NCBI RefSeq assembly: GCF_003674065.1
Contig: NZ_RDBE01000007.1
Span: 373,972-437,971 of the forward strand
Source of the DNA: Nocardioides mangrovicus
Lineage (GTDB): Bacteria > Actinomycetota > Actinomycetes > Propionibacteriales > Nocardioidaceae
Direction of reading: 5' to 3'
Length of the DNA stretch: 64,000 bases
Shown here: positions 58,230-64,000 of the stretch, in pieces
Layout: the number at the start of each line of letters is the position of its first letter
How positions within the stretch are numbered: the first letter of the stretch is position 1
Translations under genes and position numbers: made by a program
Notes under the pieces: model-generated
Database searches by the model: none
What the model saw: the letters and a program-made list of their open reading frames with translations, nothing else
Told to the model about the DNA's origin: nothing

Positions 58230-58907
58230 ATGACCGAGAGCGCGGGCCCGGCAGCGCCCCGCTACCTGCGTCCGCTGACGGCGGGGGTCGGCGTGCTGCT
58301 CCTGGTCATCGTCGGCTTCGCGGTCGTGCGCGTGGTCACGGACTGGCCGCACATCCTCGACGGCACCGTGCCGGCCGACGACTTCGCCAAGCGGTACGTC
58401 GCTCACCCGTGGTTCGGCTACCTCCACATCGTGCCGGGCCTGGTCTACCTGCTGGGTGCTCCGCTTCAGCTCTCACGCCGGTTCCGGACGCGTCACTACC
58501 TGCTGCACCGCCGGCTGGGCCGGGTGCTGGTCGGGTGCGGTGTCCTCAGCGGTCTGCTGGCGCTGGTGATGGGCGTGCTCTACCCGTGGGGGCACGCGAC
58601 CGAGTCGGCGGCCACGGTGGTGTTCGGGACCTGGTTCGTCGGCTGCCTGCTGCGGGCCCTGTGGGCGATCCGCCACGACGACGTCCCCATACACCGTCGC
58701 TGGATGATCCGCGCGTTCGCGGCCGCCACCGGCATCGGGACGATCCGGCTGTGGGTGGGCATCTTCACCGCGATCGTGCTGGCCACCACCGACGTCGAGA
58801 CCTTCCCCGAGCGGGTCACCTTCGGCATCGCCTTCTGGCTGGGCCTCTCGATCAACGTCGCCGTCGGCGAGTGGTGGCTGCGCCGGACCCCCGATCTCGA
58901 CGGCTAG
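58230..58907 (+). CDS. DUF2306 membrane protein
   Basis: This protein of about 225 residues has six predicted membrane helices. The family hallmarks are the His-containing helices around WFGYLHIVPGLVYLLGAPLQL, RRLGRVLVG and HRRWMIRAFA. DUF2306 proteins resemble small cytochrome-like or permease-like proteins; their function is unknown. The ATG at 58230 precedes the first helix; a GTG nine bases upstream is an alternative. It lies 9 bp before the polymerase gene. Confidence 0.82.
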   Translation: MTESAGPAAPRYLRPLTAGVGVLLLVIVGFAVVRVVTDWPHILDGTVPADDFAKRYVAHPWFGYLHIVPGLVYLLGAPLQLSRRFRTRHYLLHRRLGRVLVGCGVLSGLLALVMGVLYPWGHATESAATVVFGTWFVGCLLRALWAIRHDDVPIHRRWMIRAFAAATGIGTIRLWVGIFTAIVLATTDVETFPERVTFGIAFWLGLSINVAVGEWWLRRTPDLDG

Positions 58908-58916
58908 TCTCCGAGC

Positions 58917-59999
58917 ATGGCGAAGCCGCCCGCAGCCGAGGTCGACGCGGGCGGGCGCGCCGTCCGGGTCTCCAGCCCCGACCGGGTGATCTTCGAGGCC
59001 ACCGACGCCACGCCCGAGGTCACCAAGGTGATGGTGGCGCAGTTCTTCGCCGACGTCGGCGACGGGCTGGTGCGGGCGCTGCGCGAGCGGCCGACGGCGC
59101 TGGAGCGGTGGACGTCCGGCGTGCGGCCGGGGATGAGGCTGGCCACCGGTCCGCAGGACAAGGACGCCGACGCGTTCTACCAGAAGCGGGTGCCCAAGGG
59201 CGCGCCCGACTACCTCGAGACGGTGAAGGTGGCCTTCCCCTCGGGGCGTACGGCCGAGGAGATCTGCCCGACCGAGATCGCCGTGCCGGTCTGGTGCGCG
59301 CACATGGGCACGCTGGTCTTCCACCCCTGGCCGGTGCGGCGCGCAGACGTGGACCATCCCGACGAGCTGCGGATCGACCTCGACCCGCAGCCCGGCACCA
59401 CCTTCACCGACGCGGTCCGCGTGGCGGGCGTGGCCAGGGAGCTGCTCGACGAGCTGGGCATCGCGGGGTTCCCGAAGACCTCGGGCAACCGCGGCGTGCA
59501 CGTGTTCGTGCGGGTCGAGCCCCGCTGGACCTTCGAGGAGCTGCGCCACGCCGCCATCGGCTTCGGCCGCGAGCTCGCCCGCCGCGACGACCAGGTCACC
59601 GTCGACTGGTGGAAGGAGGAGCGCGGCGAGCGCATCTTCGTCGACTTCAACCAGAACAACCGCGACCGCACCATCGCCTCGGCCTACTCGCTGCGTCCGC
59701 TGCCCGGCGCGCCGGTCTCGACGCCGGTCACCTGGGACGAGCTGGCCGGCCTCACCGACCCCGGAGCGTTCAACCTCTTCACCGTCCCCGAGCGGATGGC
59801 CGACGGCGACCCCTGGGCCGCGATCGACGACGTCGCCCACTCCCTGGACCCGCTCCTCGAGCTCTGGGAGACCCTCCCCGGTGGCGAGCTCAACTGGCCC
59901 CCCGACTACCCGAAGATGCCCGGTGAGCCGCCGCGCGTGCAGCCCAGCAAGAAGGTCGCTGAGCACTGGGACGCGGACGGCAACCGGATCGAGCCGTGA
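58917..59999 (+). CDS. LigD-type primase/polymerase, stand-alone
   Basis: This 360-residue protein is the polymerase (PolDom, AEP primase superfamily) part of LigD. The catalytic Asp motif ELRIDLDPQPGT and the motif SGNRGVHVFVRVEP are intact, as is the third acidic region (VTVDWWKEERGERIFVDFNQNNRDRT). No ligase or nuclease domain and no Ku gene are adjacent. Such stand-alone PolDoms can fill gaps in end joining or base repair and can incorporate ribonucleotides. ATG at 58917. Confidence 0.92.
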   Translation: MAKPPAAEVDAGGRAVRVSSPDRVIFEATDATPEVTKVMVAQFFADVGDGLVRALRERPTALERWTSGVRPGMRLATGPQDKDADAFYQKRVPKGAPDYLETVKVAFPSGRTAEEICPTEIAVPVWCAHMGTLVFHPWPVRRADVDHPDELRIDLDPQPGTTFTDAVRVAGVARELLDELGIAGFPKTSGNRGVHVFVRVEPRWTFEELRHAAIGFGRELARRDDQVTVDWWKEERGERIFVDFNQNNRDRTIASAYSLRPLPGAPVSTPVTWDELAGLTDPGAFNLFTVPERMADGDPWAAIDDVAHSLDPLLELWETLPGGELNWPPDYPKMPGEPPRVQPSKKVAEHWDADGNRIEP

Positions 60000-60020
60000 G
60001 GCCGGGGCGGCTGCCTTGAC

Positions 60021-60152
60021 TCAGCGTCGGTACTGACGGATCGCCATGTAGACCGCGATGACCAAGATGACGACCAGCAGCACGGTCAGGTGGTGCGACA
60101 AGAAGATCGGATGCAGGCCGCGCAGCCCTCGCATCACGACGTCGGCGCTCAC
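60021..60152 (-). CDS. 43-residue single-pass membrane protein
   Basis: A GTG at 60152 opens a 43-codon frame. It has a basic/aromatic start (MRGLRGLHPIFLSHH), one membrane helix (LTVLLVVILVIAVYMAI) and a positively charged end (RQYRR). The composition is strongly that of a real small membrane protein, not random high-GC sequence. It lies after the hairpin at 60185-60244 on the minus strand and converges on the polymerase gene. Function unknown. Confidence 0.6.
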   Translation of the reverse strand: MSADVVMRGLRGLHPIFLSHHLTVLLVVILVIAVYMAIRQYRR

Positions 60153-60184
60153 GGCTCGAACCTACGTCGTGCGGCCTGGCGGGG

Positions 60185-60244
60185 TAGTCCAGAACGAGTG
60201 ACACCGTCCACCCGCGGATAGTTGGTGTCACTCGTTCTGGACTA
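60185..60244 (-). terminator. 60-nt hairpin after the MFS gene (element A)
   Basis: The 21-base arms are perfect complements (TAGTCCAGA...GACACC and GGTGTC...TCTGGACTA) around an 18-base loop. Read in the direction of the MFS gene it ends GGACTACCCC. It begins six bases after the MFS stop. It shares arm length, loop length, outer sequence and 3' flank with the hairpin at 62406-62465. Confidence 0.8.
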
Positions 60245-60249
60245 GGCGC

Positions 60250-61740
60250 TCAGGCGGGGGCGAGGGCCGCCTGACGCCGCGCACTCACGTGCATCGCCGC
60301 GGCGACCAGGAAGGTCAGGGCGGCGAAGGTGGCCGAGGCGTCGAAGGCGGCGCCCAGGCCCGGGACGAACTGGCCCGGGATGCTGTGGCCGGCGTAGACC
60401 GAGACGATCGTCGCGACGCCGACGGCGCTGCCCAGCTGCTGGGTGGTCTGCAGCAGGCCGGAGGCCGATCCCGCGTGCTCCGGCTCGACGCCGCCGAGCG
60501 CGATGGCGGTGATGGGCATGAAGCACAGGCCCATCGAGATGCCGATGAGCAGCATCGGGCCGAAGACGCCGGTGAGGTAGGTCGTCGTGGCGTCGACCTG
60601 GGAGAGCCACAGGTAGGAGACCGCGGCACCCAGCCCGCCGGCCATCAGCAGCCGGGTCGGGCCGAACCGCCCGACCAGGCGGGGGCTGATGCGCGACATG
60701 GCGAACACGGCGAGCGAGAGCGGCAGGAACGCCAGCCCGGAGGCCATCGGGCCGAAGCCGAGCACGCGCTGCACGAACTGCACGACGAGGTAGAACATCG
60801 ACAGGTTGCCGCCGACGATCAGCGCCATCGCCGCCAGCGCTCCCACGCGACGTCGGTCGCGCACCAGCACCGGGGCCACGAGCGGGTGGCTGACGCGTCG
60901 CTCGGTCACCGCGAGCGCGGCCAGGAGCAGCGCGCCGACCGCCAGACCGCTCATCGTGCGCACCGAGACCCAGCCGTGGGCCGGGGCGCCGATGAGCGAC
61001 CAGACGATCGCGACCGCGCCGCCGGTGGCGGTGAGGGCGCCGACGACGTCGAAGCGGCCGGGCTGACGCGCGGTCTCGCCGACGTAGCGCCCGACCAGGG
61101 CGATCACGACCAGGCCGATCGGGGCGTTGATGAAGAGCGTCCAGCGCCAGGACCCGAGGTCGGTGAGGGCGCCGCCCAGCAGGAGCCCGAGCGACAGCCC
61201 GCCAGAGGAGACGGCGCCGAACAGCGCCAGAGCGCGCAGCCGCGACGGCTCGTCGGGGGCGCTGGTGGTCAGCAGCGCCAGGGTGCTCGGGGCGGCGAGC
61301 GCGGCGCCGACGCCCTGGAGGACGCGGGCGCCGACCAGCATCTCCGGGGTTAGCGCGAGGCCGCCGAGGATGGAGGCGAGGGTGAAGACGGTCAGGCCGA
61401 GGCGGAAGGCGCGGCGACGCCCGAACGCGTCACCGAGGCGGCCACCCAGCACGAGGAGGCCGCCGAAGGCGAGCGCGTAGGCGTTGAGGACCCAGGAGAG
61501 GTTGGCGCGGTCGAAGCCGAGGTCGGCGCTGATCCGGGGGAGCGCGACGTTCACGACGGTCGCGTCGAGGATGAGCATCAGCTGGCCGGTGAGGACCAGC
61601 GCCATGGCCAGGCCCGGCCGCTCGGGGCGGGGCCGGCGCGCCAGCCGGGCGCCGGTCTTCTTCATGGGGAGGGGACGGCGGTGCTCGATGACGGCGATCG
61701 GGCGCTCGAGCGGGTTCCGAGAAGCAGTGGAGACGGTCAC
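60250..61740 (-). CDS. MFS drug exporter, DHA2 (14-helix) type
   Basis: This 496-residue major facilitator has 14 predicted helices. The first-helix motif LDATVVNVALPRISADLGF and the loop GGRLGDAFGRRRAFRLG are typical of EmrB/QacA-type proton antiporters. A basic cytoplasmic leader (about 1-40) precedes the first helix; an ATG at 61665 is an alternative start, but the GTG at 61740 has an AGGA site. It is divergent from a TetR gene with two palindromes between them, so it is probably induced by its own substrates. Confidence 0.92.
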   Translation of the reverse strand: MTVSTASRNPLERPIAVIEHRRPLPMKKTGARLARRPRPERPGLAMALVLTGQLMLILDATVVNVALPRISADLGFDRANLSWVLNAYALAFGGLLVLGGRLGDAFGRRRAFRLGLTVFTLASILGGLALTPEMLVGARVLQGVGAALAAPSTLALLTTSAPDEPSRLRALALFGAVSSGGLSLGLLLGGALTDLGSWRWTLFINAPIGLVVIALVGRYVGETARQPGRFDVVGALTATGGAVAIVWSLIGAPAHGWVSVRTMSGLAVGALLLAALAVTERRVSHPLVAPVLVRDRRRVGALAAMALIVGGNLSMFYLVVQFVQRVLGFGPMASGLAFLPLSLAVFAMSRISPRLVGRFGPTRLLMAGGLGAAVSYLWLSQVDATTTYLTGVFGPMLLIGISMGLCFMPITAIALGGVEPEHAGSASGLLQTTQQLGSAVGVATIVSVYAGHSIPGQFVPGLGAAFDASATFAALTFLVAAAMHVSARRQAALAPA

Positions 61741-61787
61741 GCGAGTAGTCCTGTTCTGCCCGGTCCGGGCGAGGTACTCTATGGGTT

Positions 61788-61804
61788 CCGGAGAACTTCT
61801 CCGG
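61788..61804. promoter_or_regulatory. TetR operator 1, CCGGAGAA-C-TTCTCCGG
   Basis: A perfect 17-bp palindrome between the divergent MFS and TetR genes. It shares the core GGAGA-N3-TCTCC with operator 2, whose centre is 32 bp away (three helical turns). Confidence 0.7.
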
Positions 61805-61819
61805 TTCGGTCAGAACAAT

Positions 61820-61836
61820 ACGGAGACTGTCTCCGT
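61820..61836. promoter_or_regulatory. TetR operator 2, ACGGAGAC-T-GTCTCCGT
   Basis: A second perfect 17-bp palindrome, 24 bp before the TetR start, covering its likely promoter. Two same-face operators fit cooperative autorepression and repression of the exporter. Confidence 0.7.
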
Positions 61837-61859
61837 TTAGCAAGTGTGAGGACGCGACG

Positions 61860-62408
61860 ATGCGTGCGGACGCCCAACGGAACCGTGAGCGGATCATCGA
61901 GGTCGCTCGCGCGATCTTCCGCGAGCAGGGCTATGACGCCTCGCTCGACCTCGTCGCCAAGCAGGCCGGCGTCGGCGCCGGCACGCTCTACCGGCACTTC
62001 CCGAACCGGGAGTCGCTGGTCGATGCGGTCATGCAGGTCTGGGTCGACCGGGTCAACGACACCGCCGGCAAGGCGATGGCCCGCGAGGGCGCGCCGCGCG
62101 ACGTGCTGGTCGGCTGGTTCGCCGACTACGTCGCCCTCATCAGCCTCCACAAGGGCGGGCCGGCCAAGCTGACCTGCGCCATGGGCGATGAGACCTCGCC
62201 CATCCGCACCAAGTGCCAGGTGCTCTCCGAGGCGATGCGCACCGTGCTGAGCGACCTCGAGGACGACCTCGTGGTGCCGGTCGACGCGCTCCAGGCGTGC
62301 CGGCTCGTCGGCGGCGTCGCCACCGTGGCCGACCAGGCCGACCTCGACGCCGAGGCGGTGCGCCCGATGCTCGAGGTCGTGGCCGACGGCTTCCTCGCGC
62401 GGGGTTAG
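61860..62408 (+). CDS. TetR-family repressor of the MFS exporter
   Basis: This 182-residue regulator has an N-terminal HTH (about 8-55: REQGYDASLDLVAKQAGVGAGTLYRHFPNRESL) and a helical ligand domain with the TetR C-terminal signature of the SACE_7040 kind (VLVGWFADYVALI). The two 17-bp palindromes upstream are its likely operators. Its TAG stop is the first three bases of the hairpin at 62406-62465, so terminator and stop codon share sequence. Confidence 0.9.
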   Translation: MRADAQRNRERIIEVARAIFREQGYDASLDLVAKQAGVGAGTLYRHFPNRESLVDAVMQVWVDRVNDTAGKAMAREGAPRDVLVGWFADYVALISLHKGGPAKLTCAMGDETSPIRTKCQVLSEAMRTVLSDLEDDLVVPVDALQACRLVGGVATVADQADLDAEAVRPMLEVVADGFLARG

Positions 62409-62465
62409 TCCAGATCATGGAGCACCGCTTCCAGGTCCCGAACTGGTGCTGCTTGATCTGGACTA
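62406..62465 (+). terminator. 60-nt hairpin after the TetR gene (element B)
   Basis: The 21-base arms pair at 18 positions around an 18-base loop; GGGG/CCCC flanks add four pairs after a one-base bulge. In gene direction it ends TCTGGACTACCCCG, 14 bases identical to element A. It lies between the convergent TetR and DUF695 genes. Confidence 0.75.
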
Positions 62466-62471
62466 CCCCGG

Positions 62472-63506
62472 TCAGGCGCTCAGGTGCGCCACGCCGGCCC
62501 AGGTCGGGTCGGGGCGTGCGGTGACGACGGCCGTGCCGTCGGGCCAGGTGCCGGCCAGCGCGCGGACGCGGTCGACGGCGTCGGAGGTCTCGTCGACGTA
62601 GGCGTGGATCGTGCGCAGGCCGCCGGCGGTCTCATGGGCCACCAGGCGGCCCTCGGCGGCCAGCGTAGCGGCCACCTGGTCCTCGAAGGCGCGCAGCGAG
62701 GCCAGCGAGTGCTGGCCCGGCAGGCCGTCGGAGAGCATCTCGGCGAACGGCACCGCCACCGCGACGTGCACGGCCAGCGAGGGCGCGGTGGCCGGGTGCA
62801 GCGGCACCTGCACCGAGGCCAGCAGCGGGCCGTCGGGGGTCTCGCCCTGCAGCAGGATCCAGGCGGGCCGGCCGTCCTCATCGACGTGGTCGGCCGCGTG
62901 CTGCTGCACCACCGAGCGCAGCGCCGTCAGTCCGAAGCCGTCGACCAGCGGGTGCTCGGTGGCGGTGGTGGTGCCGATCCACAGCTCCACGTCGTCCTCG
63001 CCCAGCGTGAGGTCCAGGGCCAAGAAGGCGACCTGCAGGCGCGCCGGCTCGATGAGGTCGGCGAACCGCGGGTGGTGCACGACGACGTCGAAGCGCAGCC
63101 CGTTCAGCCGCGCGGTGACGCTGACGTCGCCGAACGCGACGGCGCCGCCGATCGAATCCAGCCGGACGGACTCCGGGTCGGTGCGCGGCAGCCGGTGGTC
63201 GGAGTAGGACCAGGTCTCATCGGAGGCGGGGGCGGCGAGCAGCCACCGCCGCGCGGTCGCGCGCAGGTCGGGGTTGCCGGCGGGCGTCACCACGAGCACG
63301 TACGTCGACAGCTCGCCGGGCGCCACTTCCCACGACAGCTCGGAGTGCACCGTCGAGACGGCCTCGGCCAGCGGCTCGACGGTGCCCGCGGGCTCGCCGG
63401 CGGCCAGCGCGCGCGAGGTCAGCGTGCGTCCCTCCTGGTCCCACCAGCTCCAGAACGCCGTGGGGTCGCCGCCACCATCGGGTCGACCGCGCCGGCCCCA
63501 CCTCAT
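62472..63506 (-). CDS. DUF695-domain protein
   Basis: This protein of about 344 residues has an N-terminal region with WSWWDQEGRTL, a central beta-rich part (about 60-230) and the DUF695-like C-terminal part (RLVAHETAGGLRTIHAYVDETSDAVDRVRALAGTW). Function unknown. The ATG at 63506 has a GAGG site seven bases upstream; a GTG at 63515 is an alternative. A 38-bp gap separates it from the next gene on the same strand, so both may be co-transcribed. Confidence 0.8.
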   Translation of the reverse strand: MRWGRRGRPDGGGDPTAFWSWWDQEGRTLTSRALAAGEPAGTVEPLAEAVSTVHSELSWEVAPGELSTYVLVVTPAGNPDLRATARRWLLAAPASDETWSYSDHRLPRTDPESVRLDSIGGAVAFGDVSVTARLNGLRFDVVVHHPRFADLIEPARLQVAFLALDLTLGEDDVELWIGTTTATEHPLVDGFGLTALRSVVQQHAADHVDEDGRPAWILLQGETPDGPLLASVQVPLHPATAPSLAVHVAVAVPFAEMLSDGLPGQHSLASLRAFEDQVAATLAAEGRLVAHETAGGLRTIHAYVDETSDAVDRVRALAGTWPDGTAVVTARPDPTWAGVAHLSA

Positions 63507-63544
63507 CGGGCCCACCTCATCAGTCGGGGCTCATCGGTGCGGGC

Positions 63545-63994
63545 TCACAGGCCGGTGACGCCTTCCTCGCCGTAGCCCTCCGCCTGCTCGTCGAAGGTCT
63601 CGGCCTCGAGCAGGTGCAGCACCGGGACGCCGAGCTTGCGACGGGCGCGCGAGGTCCAGTCGAGGTGGAAGAACTCCGAGACGACGTGCGAGCTGGTCAT
63701 CACGATCACCTCGGCGGCGCCGAGCTCGCCGACCTTGGCGACCAGGCCGTCAACCGGGTCGACGCTGACCAGCTCGCCCTGCACCGTCGCGGCACCGGCG
63801 TCCTGCAGCGCCGTGACGGAGTCCTGCAGCGCCTTGCGGGCCTGCGTGACCAGCTCGTCCTGCAGCTCCTCGACGTCGAGCTCGGGCTGGATCAGGCCGG
63901 TCGGCAGCAGGTCGCCGGGGCTGCCGAGCGCACCCATCGCGCTCTCGACGCGGACGGCGGCGTCGTCGACCGGCAGCAGCAGGTGGTAGCGCAC
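63545..63994 (-). CDS. Universal-stress-like nucleotide-binding protein, edge of window
   Basis: At least 149 residues are visible; the frame runs to the right edge, so the GTG at 63994 may not be the real start. The opening (RYHLLLPVDDAAVRVESAM), a long helix (LVTQARKALQDSVTALQDAG) and AEVIVMTSSHVVSEFFHLDWTSRARRKLGVPVLHLL resemble a universal stress (UspA-like) Rossmann fold. No ATP-binding glycine motif (G-x2-G-x9-G) is seen. The role is unknown. Confidence 0.65.
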   Translation of the reverse strand: MRYHLLLPVDDAAVRVESAMGALGSPGDLLPTGLIQPELDVEELQDELVTQARKALQDSVTALQDAGAATVQGELVSVDPVDGLVAKVGELGAAEVIVMTSSHVVSEFFHLDWTSRARRKLGVPVLHLLEAETFDEQAEGYGEEGVTGL

Positions 63995-64000
63995 CGTCTC

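Noticed and set aside
1-64000. CRISPR arrays, tRNA or rRNA genes, insertion sequences, prophage or plasmid functions
   Set aside because: No regularly spaced repeats with spacers, cloverleaf sequences, transposase, integrase or replication genes were seen. The tandem repeats found have no spacers.

Overview
The window is very GC-rich, compactly coded DNA from an actinobacterium, most likely a nocardioform of the Nocardioides/Propionibacteriales type. The indicators are many GTG starts, ATGA/GTGA/TGATG gene overlaps, a secretin-free Tad pilus, MacRS and ClgR regulators, coproporphyrin-type heme genes with HemQ, a WS/DGAT acyltransferase, and a DesA3-like desaturase with its reductase. I saw no tRNA, rRNA, CRISPR array, insertion sequence or prophage. 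The genus is inferred from gene content only.

Layout. 1-16.8 kb: the 3' part of an M48 protease gene, then a Tad/Flp pilus locus. It holds two Flp pilins, a NarL-type two-component pair, TadC, TadB, TadA, a CpaE-like ATPase and CpaB on the minus strand. TadE and a TadG-like protein lie on the plus strand, beyond a housekeeping block (FadD, SRPBCC, ArsA-like ATPase, small CxxC protein). No prepilin peptidase is present here. 16.9-24.3 kb: TIGR00300 LOR/SDH protein, esterase, MacS/MacR, ClgR-like regulator, WS/DGAT and a FUSC-type membrane protein. 24.4-27 kb: a compact operon of a WXG-like helical protein, a WXG-domain/DUF1023 hydrolase and a lipoprotein whose frame has no natural stop. 27-31.3 kb: SDR and Baeyer-Villiger-type monooxygenase divergent from a TetR gene, then a degenerate EAL protein.

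31.4-37.7 kb: GT2-GtrA and GT39 membrane glycosyltransferases, a PhoR/PhoP-like pair and a Gly/Gln-rich membrane protein. They are linked by three matching 7-4-7 direct-repeat boxes. 37.7-43.4 kb: SerA, HrpA and a small dehydrogenase. 43.4-44.8 kb: a PemK/MazF-like gene and a 382-bp noncoding stretch packed with nested palindromes. 44.8-54.2 kb: orphan solute-binding lipoprotein, RNase D, DUF3000, HemE, a TetR gene broken by an in-frame amber codon behind two 39-bp repeats, DUF4349 lipoprotein, CgoX/HemG, HemQ, HAD hydrolase and MsrB. 54.2-64 kb: an MDR oxidoreductase, the ferredoxin reductase/desaturase pair behind a 20-bp palindrome, a LigD-type polymerase, a 43-residue membrane protein, and an MFS exporter/TetR pair with two operators, bracketed by two related 60-nt hairpins. 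A DUF695 protein and an edge-truncated protein end the window.

The most interesting signals are regulatory. They are the near-identical palindrome before the pilin and tad operons, the PhoP-like box set, the palindrome cluster near 44 kb, the paired hairpins around the exporter, and the WXG/hydrolase/lipoprotein operon, which may be a small type VII secretion cargo module. All functional links are inferred from sequence; no database search was run.
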